Of a stretch of 21,562 nucleotides of DNA, positions 14,734-21,348 are shown in pieces (the first letter of the stretch is position 1; each line of letters begins with the position of its first letter). The stretch is from positions 1-21,562 of the forward strand of contig VBHI01000348.1 of NCBI GenBank assembly GCA_005881495.1, written 5' to 3'. Position numbers and translations under genes: made by a program. The notes under the pieces were generated by a model. The model was not told where the DNA came from, did no database searches, and was given only the letters and a program-made list of their open reading frames with translations. This DNA comes from Chloroflexota bacterium (GTDB lineage Bacteria; Chloroflexota; Ktedonobacteria; Ktedonobacterales; Ktedonobacteraceae).

Positions 14734-14761
14734 AACAGGGTGCGATATAACGCACCCTGTT
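14734..14761 (-). terminator. Hairpin after the binding-protein gene (terminator/attenuator)
   Basis: AACAGGGTGCG and CGCACCCTGTT form a perfect 11-bp stem with a 6-nt loop, 38 nt past the lipoprotein stop. On the - strand the sequence TGTTGTC follows, modestly U-rich. Partial termination here would give more binding protein than permease, a common arrangement in ABC importers. Confidence 0.7.
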
Positions 14762-14798
14762 TCTCACGGGTCCTTATTCCGTATGCTATGCTACAGAA

Positions 14799-15905
14799 TT
14801 ACGGAATCGTCGTAGGCACAACTAGCGAACCAGCCTTCATCTGAGTTTGAAAGTCCATCGCCTTTGCCACAGCGTCTGCGGGAACATCGCTGCTCGTCGG
14901 AGCATAGCCAACGCCATCGTTGTTGATATCGAACGTGGTCGGGTTTGCGACGAATTTTGCATAACCACCAGTCTCCGCCAGGTTAATAATACTGTACGCA
15001 GCAGTATCGATACGTTTGATCGCGCTTGTGATGACACTCGGGCGGGCAGCGCCTGTCGTAGTTTTGCTCTGATCAACATCGACACCAATACTGTAGACGT
15101 TATGCTTGGTAGCAGCATCCAGGACGCCAATACCACAACCACCGGCAACCTGGAAGAGGATGTCGGCGCTATTATCTGCAAACTGTTTATTAGCAATAGC
15201 TGCACACTTCGTGGGGTCATTAAAGTCATTCGAATAGCCGACCACTACATTAACGCTCGGGTCGACTTTCTGAGCGCAGTACTTGTACCCGGCGATGTAG
15301 TGGATGACCGGTGGGATAGCCAGGCCACCAACAGCGCTGATGGTGTTATGACCGAGCAGCTTCGGCGCCTTGGATTTACCATCAACCTCCATCTGACCGG
15401 CCATCGCGCCAACAAGGCAGCCCGCCTGTTGCTCTTTAAAGAAGAGCGGTGCGACATTGGGGAGATTGACACAGGCACCAGTTTTGTCTGTGGGGTTTGT
15501 AGCACAGCCATCAATAAGGGCAAACTTCTTGTTGGGGTACTGCTTGGCTACCGTATACATCGCATTCTGCATCAAGAAGCCCACGCCAATGACCATATCT
15601 GCCTGCTGTGCCTCCGCGGTGATGTTTTTGGTGTATTCAGCATCACTAATCACCTTCGACACAATGACCAAGTCAGGAAAACCGTACTGTGCTCTAGCCT
15701 TTTCGTAACCTACATGAGTAAACTGGTTAAAGCCGCTGTCATTCAAGCCACCAATGTCTGACACCATTCCCACCGTCACTTTAGCACTGGGCGCAGCAGT
15801 GGGCGTGGTTCCTCCACTTGTGGTTGTGCCACCACATGCGGCAAGCAACATGGTAAATAAGATGAGGAACGTAGTGATAGGGGCGAGGCCGCTAATTCTT
15901 CGCAT
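14799..15905 (-). CDS. BMP-family substrate-binding lipoprotein
   Basis: The 368-residue product is the extracytoplasmic binding protein of the importer. The signal peptide ends in lipobox LAAC with the lipidated Cys at 24, followed by a Thr/Gly/Ser-rich linker. The mature part opens VTVGMVSDIGGLNDSGFNQF, the signature of BMP/Med/PnrA-like proteins that bind purine nucleosides. VIGVGFLMQNAM, KKFALIDG and GCGIGVLDAATKHNVYSIGVD (landmarks cited by their first residues) follow in the expected order. Nucleosides are the likely cargo from family knowledge, but autoinducer-like or sugar ligands are also known. The ATG at 15905 has AAAGGAAG upstream, and a promoter lies about 150 nt upstream. Confidence 0.95.
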   Translation of the reverse strand: MRRISGLAPITTFLILFTMLLAACGGTTTSGGTTPTAAPSAKVTVGMVSDIGGLNDSGFNQFTHVGYEKARAQYGFPDLVIVSKVISDAEYTKNITAEAQQADMVIGVGFLMQNAMYTVAKQYPNKKFALIDGCATNPTDKTGACVNLPNVAPLFFKEQQAGCLVGAMAGQMEVDGKSKAPKLLGHNTISAVGGLAIPPVIHYIAGYKYCAQKVDPSVNVVVGYSNDFNDPTKCAAIANKQFADNSADILFQVAGGCGIGVLDAATKHNVYSIGVDVDQSKTTTGAARPSVITSAIKRIDTAAYSIINLAETGGYAKFVANPTTFDINNDGVGYAPTSSDVPADAVAKAMDFQTQMKAGSLVVPTTIP

Positions 15906-16051
15906 ATTAGCTTCCTTTCTCTCTGCAATTGAGAAATAATGCCGGACGAGTGTACAGGCCGATACGGCATGCCGGTAGAAGCAGAGATAAACCTACAATC
16001 CACCATAAATAGAAAATAGCGAGGGGAAAGAGGGCTTACTCTGGTGCTTTA

Positions 16052-16079
16052 AGTATAACATGAAATATGTCGCCTGTAA
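16052..16079 (-). promoter_or_regulatory. Probable promoter of the BMP-type importer operon
   Basis: On the - strand TTACAG (16079-16074) is followed after 16 nt by TATACT (16057-16052). The -10 is good, the -35 is fair and the spacer is short by one. The leader to the lipoprotein ATG would be about 140 nt. Confidence 0.45.
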
Positions 16080-16097
16080 CATTATTCCGGACTACGG

Positions 16098-16117
16098 AAC
16101 AGCTAAAAATAGCTGTT
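16098..16117. promoter_or_regulatory. Palindrome upstream of the importer promoter
   Basis: AACAGCTA-AAAA-TAGCTGTT is a perfect 8-bp inverted repeat ending about 19 nt upstream of the -35 element. A second small one, TTCCG-GACTA-CGGAA, lies directly beside it. The position suits an activator or repressor site; no regulator gene is adjacent. Confidence 0.45.
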
Positions 16118-16150
16118 ATCACCAAATAATACGTAGCAAACAGTATTTTT

Positions 16151-16203
16151 CTCACAAAGAAGAGAACCTGGCATCATTCATACCAGGTTCTCTTCTTTGT
16201 GAG
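16151..16203. terminator. Strong bidirectional terminator-like hairpin
   Basis: A perfect 21-bp stem (16151-16171 / 16183-16203) encloses an 11-nt loop and begins 11 nt after the NYN gene stop on the - strand. The outer stem is A-rich on one side and U-rich on the other (GTTCTCTTCTTTGT), which suits termination of the NYN gene before the importer promoter. Confidence 0.8.
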
Positions 16204-16213
16204 CGGCTGTAGG

Positions 16214-17122
16214 TTATGCGCGGATCTCTTCGAGCATGGAAAGGTTAATAAACAGGTCGCAGCTCTGGCGCAGTGTGGCGGACATAGATTCGTCGAAGGC
16301 CGCTACCTCAACGCGCACGCCGTGATCAGAGCAATAATCGAGCATCGGCATGAAATCGCTATCACCGCTGACGAGGACGATGCAATCAACAGCTCGTCCA
16401 TCGACGAGGCGAACGACATCCATGCAGAGGTCGAGGTCAAGGTCTGCCTTTTTGGCGCCACTGGAGAAGGTCTTGTAATTCTTCGTGGTGATGCGATAGC
16501 CTAAGCCCTTGACCGCTTGCAAGAACATCTGCTCGTCGCCCGGTTGTGGGCTGGTGGGGCAGTAAGCATGTGCCCTGATGAGGCGGCGATTGCCACGCAA
16601 GAAGTCGAGCAACTTCCCAAAGTCTACCGTCATACGGAGAGTACGTGCCGAGTAGAGTAGATTAGCCACATCTACAAAGACCCCTACTCGCTCAGTTGAT
16701 GGGAAGGGCGGCATTGAAACAGAGACGTTGGTAGGACTCTGGTTTGCGCGCCGTAGTTCAGCCACCATGCGATCTGTTTGTGTTTGAATTGCCTGCGCCA
16801 CAACGTTGGCAAGCTGATGTACCGAGGCCGAGCTTGCCTCAGTGGTACGCACGGGGTAAACGGGTGTACGCTGCGCATCAGTACGGATTGAACGTACATT
16901 CTGTGCGGCAGTAGTACCACGAGCAGGCGATGGTTCAGGTCCCATAAACGGATTGGACCCCTCGCGCGCTTGATTCATCTGGCTGACAGTGTAGCCGGAA
17001 GTGATAGTAACCTGAGTTGTTGGCGCGGGCGTTGGAGTGCGTGGTATGACGACCGGTGGCGTTGGTGCAGGTAGTGGGGCAGCAATAATTTCCGCTGTTA
17101 CTGGTTTCACTGCCGCAGGCAA
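16214..17122 (-). CDS. NYN-domain protein (LabA/DUF88-like), C-terminal part of a split gene
   Basis: From the TTG at 17122 the frame gives 302 residues, but it is open back to 17275 without a ribosome site, so I read it as the continuation of the gene at 17107-18387. Residues ~1-140 are Pro/Thr/Ala-rich with one helical stretch (HQLANVVAQAIQTQTDRMVAE). Residues ~146-295 are a NYN domain: VGVFVDVANLLYSAR (D151, N154), KKADLDLDLCMDVVRL (D227, D231, D235), and VLVSGDSDFMPML (D254, D256). These acidic residues form the PIN-like metal site, so a single-strand or RNA nuclease activity is expected. The target is unknown. The bidirectional hairpin at 16151-16203 follows the stop. Confidence 0.85.
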   Translation of the reverse strand: MPAAVKPVTAEIIAAPLPAPTPPVVIPRTPTPAPTTQVTITSGYTVSQMNQAREGSNPFMGPEPSPARGTTAAQNVRSIRTDAQRTPVYPVRTTEASSASVHQLANVVAQAIQTQTDRMVAELRRANQSPTNVSVSMPPFPSTERVGVFVDVANLLYSARTLRMTVDFGKLLDFLRGNRRLIRAHAYCPTSPQPGDEQMFLQAVKGLGYRITTKNYKTFSSGAKKADLDLDLCMDVVRLVDGRAVDCIVLVSGDSDFMPMLDYCSDHGVRVEVAAFDESMSATLRQSCDLFINLSMLEEIRA

Positions 17123-18387
17123 TGGAGCGCCGTTGGCCGTGCCAGCAGGACTTGCAGCGTTGCTGGAATGGCGGCGACGGCGACGACGCGAGCTAGCTTT
17201 TTGCCACTCGGAATATTCCAGTGGTGGTAGTTCCTCTGGATGCTCCTCTTCCTTCGAAGGAACCTGCGGGCGTGCTCAGGAACTGCTGCTGTTGCCGGTG
17301 TAGTACTGCTCTGCGCAGCGGGAGCTTCCTGGACATCAGCTTGTTTGGCTGCTGCGCTTTCGGGCGGCTGTGCGGGTTGCGCAGCTTGTTTTGCTTGTTG
17401 GATAGATGGTTCCTCTTTCTCTCCATGTCGTCCATTAGAGACTTGCCCATTCTCCGTTCGTGCGGTCACTGCCGTGATGCTGCTTTCAGGCGTCTCTTTG
17501 TTCTCCTCAGCGCGAATCCCGGTGGGCGGAGTCAATGCTGGTGTGGTCACCGCTGGAGCATTTGTTGTTGCCGCTGGCCGGTCGAAGCGGTAACGGCGCG
17601 CTGGGCGCGGCTGTTCTTCAACAGCAGGGGGAGCAGATTCCGTTACGGTTTGCGCTGCTGGTGATGCTTGCGCCGCATCTGTCTTCTGTGGCTCCCCTGT
17701 TTTCTGGGAGGGCTCTTCTTTTACTACAGGGGTCTCCTCACGTTGGCGGGCATTCCCATGGCGCGATCGTGTTCGCGGTGAAGCTGGACGTAAAAGCGGT
17801 GAGACAGGGCGCACTGCAGGTACAGGGGTTGGAGTCTCACGTTCAGGTGTCGCACTTTCACCAGCTGTAGAGGGTTGAGTCTCTACGTTGTATGCATCGC
17901 CTGATTCAATGTGGGGAGTGGATTGCTCCTCTTGCTGCTCATCCGGCGCCGGCGATTGAGTAAGAGGATTGCTGGCGTAGTCTGGCAGTGTAGAGCCAAA
18001 GCGTGTTTCGGCCTGTCGAAATTCTTCAATAAATGCAGTGAAAGGTGGAATCTCTTCTTCTTTCGCCAGCGAATTGACGGGGGATGTCTCTTCTGACTCT
18101 GCGATGGGTTCGGGTTCGGTCTGCGCATCAGGGGCGGCAAAAGATGCGTTAGCCTCTGTCGTTGCGCTACTTACCATAGCCTGGTCTGGTTGAGAAACGT
18201 GGGCTGGTTGAGAACTATGCTCCTCTTGCGATACGTTCTGCGTACCGACCGGCGAAACACCTTCGTTTGTTGCGGAAGCTTCCGGGGTGGGAGGAGGTGT
18301 ACCTGTCTCGGCTTCGGAGACAGGTTGATACTTCACGACGGATTCTTCAACGTCGCTATGCTCGGGATGAATATTTTGTGTTGTCAC
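17107..18387 (-). CDS. Disordered Pro/Glu/Ala-rich N-terminal part of the NYN gene (frameshifted)
   Basis: The GTG at 18387 has GGAG 7 nt upstream and opens a 426-residue frame rich in Pro, Glu, Ala, Ser, Thr and Gln, without membrane segments or folded-domain signatures. After about residue 370 the style changes abruptly to basic, then hydrophobic residues (RRFLRRKRSIQRNYHHW...) up to the stop at 17107. In the neighbouring frame, the acidic/proline style continues over the same DNA (PQVPSKEEEHPEELPPLEY, then SEWQKASSRRRRRRH) and leads without a stop into the NYN domain. The reading that fits best is one gene of about 720 codons with a one-base shift between 17275 and ~17250. Confidence 0.7.
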   Translation of the reverse strand: MTTQNIHPEHSDVEESVVKYQPVSEAETGTPPPTPEASATNEGVSPVGTQNVSQEEHSSQPAHVSQPDQAMVSSATTEANASFAAPDAQTEPEPIAESEETSPVNSLAKEEEIPPFTAFIEEFRQAETRFGSTLPDYASNPLTQSPAPDEQQEEQSTPHIESGDAYNVETQPSTAGESATPERETPTPVPAVRPVSPLLRPASPRTRSRHGNARQREETPVVKEEPSQKTGEPQKTDAAQASPAAQTVTESAPPAVEEQPRPARRYRFDRPAATTNAPAVTTPALTPPTGIRAEENKETPESSITAVTARTENGQVSNGRHGEKEEPSIQQAKQAAQPAQPPESAAAKQADVQEAPAAQSSTTPATAAVPEHARRFLRRKRSIQRNYHHWNIPSGKKLARVVAVAAIPATLQVLLARPTALHCLRQ

Positions 18388-18637
18388 TAAGATCTCCAGT
18401 CTCAGTATTACGGACCGGAGCGCAGGTGCTCGCCTCAGAGAATGTTCGACTGAAGATGGCTGTCCCTACCTACCTTATCCTCGGGCAAATTTCTTCTACT
18501 ACGCTACGTGTATTGTGTGTGTTGATCCGGTCCGATCTTCTTTGTCTACGCCGTTATCTTCACATTTGATGCACACCACTATCGAACGGCGGAACACTGG
18601 TGAGCACAGGGAGAACAGCAGGCAAGTGTAGCCTACA
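18388..18637. other. Intergenic region
   Basis: 250 bp without a gene. It should hold the promoter of the NYN gene on the - strand, but I found no convincing -35/-10 pair. A perfect palindrome AGTGTAG-C-CTACACT (18625-18639) overlaps the stop codon of the CDP-alcohol phosphatidyltransferase gene. Confidence 0.5.
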
Positions 18638-19369
18638 CTAGCCCCCATCGTTCGTCCCCACCGTTGTTGTTGGCACATGGCGATTGTCTGTACTTGTATC
18701 GTTCGTTTGAGCGAGCATATCGACTGAGATGTTCGCTGCCTTGCTCAGTTGGACAGTGCGGTTGGTTATGCGCCAAACGTGGACAACACGTTCTATAGCG
18801 GTTACCTGCGAAAAAATCGCAAGCAAAATCAGAGCCCAGATACTTGTGCCAGATATAAGCCCAATAGCCAGTAAAACGACACGTTCAGGGCGAGCTAGCA
18901 AGCCAGTTTTGCACTCCAGCCCCAATCCTTCGGCGCGGGCTTTTGTATAACTTACCATTAAGGAGCCGACCACAGCTATATAAATTAGCGCGATCATCCA
19001 GAGTTGCTCATACGCGAACGGCCAGAAATTATCATGTAGGCCTGGTCGCAGCAAAGCGTAAAAGAGCAGTCCAAACAGGATGATACTTTCCGAATAGCGG
19101 TCAAGTGTCGAGTCGTAAAAAGCGCCAAAGGTTGTGGCGCTGTTACAAACACGCGCCATCGCCCCATCGAACATGTCAAAAATTCCAGCAAACAGCACCA
19201 ACAATCCTCCAGCCACCAGGTATCCCTGGGCTATTACCACAGCTGTCAGTATGCTGAGCAGCAGCCCTATTACAGTCAAGGTATTCGGTGTGACGCCTAG
19301 CTGGGCTAGCGGACGTATGAGCAGAGTAACAAAATGCCTGGCTCGTTGCTGTATGCGTCTGCTAAACAT
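18638..19369 (-). CDS. CDP-alcohol phosphatidyltransferase
   Basis: The 243-residue integral membrane enzyme transfers a phosphatidyl group from a CDP-lipid to an alcohol. The full family motif DxxDGxxARx8GxxxDxxxD is present: D65, D68, G69, A72, R73, G82, D86 and D90. Four to five further hydrophobic segments follow. YTKARAEGLGLECKTGLLAR (155-174) resembles phosphatidylinositol-phosphate synthase and PgsA-like relatives, so the acceptor may be inositol phosphate or glycerol phosphate; the sequence does not settle it. The ~40-residue tail after residue 205 is hydrophilic and unusual. The ATG at 19369 has AGGG just upstream. The PHP gene lies 119 nt upstream on the same strand, separated by a palindrome. 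Confidence 0.93.
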   Translation of the reverse strand: MFSRRIQQRARHFVTLLIRPLAQLGVTPNTLTVIGLLLSILTAVVIAQGYLVAGGLLVLFAGIFDMFDGAMARVCNSATTFGAFYDSTLDRYSESIILFGLLFYALLRPGLHDNFWPFAYEQLWMIALIYIAVVGSLMVSYTKARAEGLGLECKTGLLARPERVVLLAIGLISGTSIWALILLAIFSQVTAIERVVHVWRITNRTVQLSKAANISVDMLAQTNDTSTDNRHVPTTTVGTNDGG

Positions 19370-19465
19370 ATCCCTATTGTATCATACCTGGCCATTGTAG
19401 GACTAGCCTTTTTTGATAGCAATGCAGGGCCGGTGAAATATCAGGATGATAGGAGCGAGCAAATA

Positions 19466-19485
19466 GGGCAGGGCAAGCCCAGCCC
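19466..19485 (-). repeat. GC-rich palindrome beyond the PHP gene
   Basis: GGGCAGGGC-AA-GCCCAGCCC forms a 9-bp stem with one mismatch and a 2-nt loop, 3 nt after the PHP stop on the - strand. On that strand it begins GTAGGGGC, like the palindrome at 12272-12292. It may double as a terminator. Confidence 0.6.
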
Positions 19486-19488
19486 CTA

Positions 19489-20316
19489 CTAAGCTACACT
19501 CAGTTTACGGGCGAGGATACTGGGATTGCTAATATGGTGATGGGCCAGGCGCAGGTAGGTATTCATGCCCCATAATTTTCCGCCTGGAGCAGTGAGACCG
19601 GCCTCAATGCTGACGCGCACATCCTGCGCTGATTTCCCTTCAAACCAGGTGCAACCTCGTCCAATGGCACTCAGTGTATGAGCATCACTATTGCCGACCT
19701 CTGCCCACCCATAGACTTCACGATTGACGCGCATGGCTATGCGATTGGCGCCGATGCCACAAAAACTCGCGTTCCACGTCTCAATACCATCGAGCCATAC
19801 ATCTTTGTCAGCATAAATACGATCTAATACCTCGCGCTGGCAGCTATGGCGAAAGATGGGATTGAGTGGATGGGCGACGATTGCCAGTCCACCTTGCTCG
19901 TGCACCAGGTCAATGGAGCGTTCGATGCTCAATCCGGGCTGGATGCGCTTCTCAATGAAAAGTGCCAGCATATGACCTTCTTTTGTGCTGATTTCTTCAC
20001 CGACAATAAAATCAAAGCGATAGTTTCCCTTTGCCCAGAGGTCACGCGCCCTTAAAGCCCCATTTATGACATCATGGTCGGTGATTGCGATCACATCCAG
20101 ATTGGTACGATGCTGGACGCGATGAAGAATTTGCTCAATTGTTGCCAGGCCGTCGCTATATGTGCTGTGCATATGCAGATCAGCTTTGCCTAACTTACCA
20201 GAATGATGCGCCTGTTGTTGCGTCATCTGCCGGCGTTTGCGCAGCATTGCTGTCCCCGAATAAGCCCTTTCATTTTCCTCTATCCGGGTTTCGTTTGTTC
20301 CTTTGAATGTAATCAT
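19489..20316 (-). CDS. PHP-domain metal-dependent phosphoesterase
   Basis: I start at the ATG at 20316 (275 aa), because TAAGGAG ends 5 nt upstream; a longer frame from 20361 has no such support. The PHP metal site is visible: H48 and H50 (DLHMHSTYSDG), D55, H81 (AITDHD), E107/E108 (GEE), H149 (VAHP), and D211/H213 (GNSDAH). This arrangement is that of stand-alone PHP phosphoesterases (YciV/RnmAM-like), which act on nucleotides or short nucleic acids. The basic N-terminal ~45 residues precede the domain and are not conserved in type. The substrate is unknown. It is followed on the same strand by the CDP-alcohol phosphatidyltransferase gene. Confidence 0.93.
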   Translation of the reverse strand: MITFKGTNETRIEENERAYSGTAMLRKRRQMTQQQAHHSGKLGKADLHMHSTYSDGLATIEQILHRVQHRTNLDVIAITDHDVINGALRARDLWAKGNYRFDFIVGEEISTKEGHMLALFIEKRIQPGLSIERSIDLVHEQGGLAIVAHPLNPIFRHSCQREVLDRIYADKDVWLDGIETWNASFCGIGANRIAMRVNREVYGWAEVGNSDAHTLSAIGRGCTWFEGKSAQDVRVSIEAGLTAPGGKLWGMNTYLRLAHHHISNPSILARKLSVA

Positions 20317-20361
20317 GTAGCTCCTTAACGATGGTGATCCCCTCATTGCTATTGTAAGCAC

Positions 20362-20482
20362 ACATTGAGGTAATTGTTTCGTCTCTACCTACCCTCATGT
20401 ATACGTTACTACAGGTAGGTTAAAGATCAGGCTTAATGATATGTAAAGTTCTGTTAAGACATTACAGTCAGCTTCTTTTTTC
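20362..20482. other. Spacer between the PHP and ArsR genes
   Basis: The 121-bp region contains an inverted repeat ACCTACC (20387-20393) / GGTAGGT (20414-20420) with a 20-nt spacer, roughly 70-105 nt upstream of the PHP start. I see no clear promoter for the PHP gene. Confidence 0.4.
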
Positions 20483-20827
20483 TTAATCTTCCAGCATCGC
20501 TTCTGCTTCGATGAGGGAATCACCGCTGAGTAACAGTTCGAGCTGGACAGTAGGGTCAACCAGGGTCTCTAAACGTCGCAGGCATTGCAGGTAGCGATTC
20601 CTGTCCAGGGAACAATGGACCTGTCGTCCGGTACGCTGTGTGCGTATAATGCCTGCGCGGCGTAATTTACGAAGATGCCAGGAAACGAGAGGCTGGCTAA
20701 GCCCCAATATATCAGTGAGTTCGGTCACGGTAATCTCGTCCCTGTGGGCAAGATAGTACACAATTGTCAGACGCGCTACGTCTGCGAGCGCCTTCACCAT
20801 TATTTTGAGTTCACGCCAGTCGTTCAT
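20483..20827 (-). CDS. ArsR-family winged-helix repressor
   Basis: The 114-residue protein begins at the ATG at 20827, preceded by AGGAAGAG; an upstream TTG in frame (20860) lacks a ribosome site. The fold is clear: helices around MVKALADVARLTIVYYLA, then the helix-turn-helix VTELTDILGLSQPLVSWHLRKLRRAGII (landmark given by its ends VTELTD and AGII), and the wing RTQRTGRQVHCSL. The metal-binding motif ELCVCDL is replaced by VTELTDI, so it is not a classical metal sensor. A palindrome overlaps its own -10 element, which suggests autorepression. Regulated neighbours are not obvious. Confidence 0.93.
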   Translation of the reverse strand: MNDWRELKIMVKALADVARLTIVYYLAHRDEITVTELTDILGLSQPLVSWHLRKLRRAGIIRTQRTGRQVHCSLDRNRYLQCLRRLETLVDPTVQLELLLSGDSLIEAEAMLED

Positions 20828-20880
20828 TTCTCTTCCTATGTTGCGGTGCGGTGATATCAAGTTGTTACATAAACAAAAAT

Positions 20881-20902
20881 TATATAAACTTTTATTTATA
20901 TA
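20881..20902. promoter_or_regulatory. Palindromic operator at the arsR-type promoter
   Basis: TATATAAA-CTTTTA-TTTATATA is a perfect 8-bp inverted repeat with a 6-nt centre. It overlaps the -10 element at 20900-20905 and the start-site region of the repressor gene. Size and symmetry suit an ArsR-family dimer. Confidence 0.65.
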
Positions 20903-20928
20903 GTACCCTGTTTGGGGGCTTTTGTCAA
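20900..20928 (-). promoter_or_regulatory. Promoter of the ArsR-family gene
   Basis: On the - strand TTGACA (20928-20923), a 17-nt spacer and TACTAT (20905-20900) form a near-consensus promoter. The leader to the ATG at 20827 is about 65 nt. Confidence 0.75.
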
Positions 20929-20971
20929 GGTGGGGATAGTGGAGTGATTGTGAGTGGAACGAAAAATGGGG

Positions 20972-21178
20972 CTATCCTATCTGTAGCAAGTGGCGCAGAT
21001 ATGTCCGACTCCAATGCAGCATTACTATCATGATTGTTACGTCGAGCAACAGAAGCGTTGCTATGGCAAGTAGTGGTGGGAGTTTCCAGAGGATCAAAAG
21101 TGAAGCCGCGAACAATACTAAGCTAAGATAGACGAGCAACAACCTTTTTGGCGAGATGGCAGCCTCTTCCTGGAGCAT
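20972..21178 (-). CDS. Small hypothetical membrane protein
   Basis: From the ATG at 21178 the frame encodes 68 residues. It has two hydrophobic segments (RLLLVYLSLVLFAASLLIL and LLAIATLLLLDVTIMIVML) joined by WKLPP, and a basic end (HWSRTYLRHLLQIG). AAGGAG lies 11 nt upstream, somewhat far. The frame extends to an ATG at 21241, but that start lies inside a hairpin and adds residues of no membrane-protein character. No family was recognised. It lies upstream of the ArsR-family gene on the same strand but is separated by that gene's own promoter. It could be chance, or a remnant cut by the adjacent insertion element. Confidence 0.38.
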   Translation of the reverse strand: MLQEEAAISPKRLLLVYLSLVLFAASLLILWKLPPLLAIATLLLLDVTIMIVMLHWSRTYLRHLLQIG

Positions 21179-21218
21179 GACCTGGATGGCTCCTTCAACT
21201 GGGAGGTTCAACAAACCG

Positions 21219-21259
21219 CCGCAGGAGTCCCCTGCATGCATGCATGGGGAGGAATGCGG
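21219..21259. repeat. Hairpin around a GCATGC run
   Basis: CCGCA and TGCGG, then TCCCC and GGGGA, frame a self-complementary TGCATGCATGCA. The structure lies just left of the tnpB hairpin. It may mark the end of this or another insertion element. Confidence 0.5.
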
Positions 21260-21292
21260 CGTTCCTTCTTTGGGGCTTGGGCAGGGTTATCC

Positions 21293-21330
21293 ATTCACGC
21301 ACTTGTCAAACTTTGGCATAGTGCGTGAAT
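21293..21330 (+). mobile_element. Subterminal hairpin at the left side of an IS200/IS605-type element
   Basis: ATTCACGCAC (21293-21302) and GTGCGTGAAT (21321-21330) pair perfectly around an 18-nt loop, 19 nt upstream of tnpB. IS200/IS605 elements lack terminal inverted repeats but carry such subterminal hairpins for TnpA recognition. I cannot fix the exact end; a TTAT at 21287-21290 is a possible cleavage tetranucleotide. Confidence 0.55.
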
Positions 21331-21342
21331 ATCTGCTATACT
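21313..21342 (+). promoter_or_regulatory. Promoter of tnpB
   Basis: TTGGCA (21313-21318), an 18-nt spacer and TATACT (21337-21342) lie immediately upstream of the tnpB ATG, leaving almost no leader. The -35 lies in the loop of the subterminal hairpin. Confidence 0.5.
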
Positions 21343-21348
21343 AGAGGG

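Noticed and set aside
14847..15761. 304-codon + strand frame inside the BMP lipoprotein gene
   Set aside because: It is the exact antisense of a secure gene with conserved BMP motifs, and has no start signals.
18466..20420. CTACCTACC-type motif near several genes as a shared regulatory site
   Set aside because: An 8-9 base motif occurring a few times is only slightly above chance in this window. Only the inverted pair at 20387-20420 is noted.
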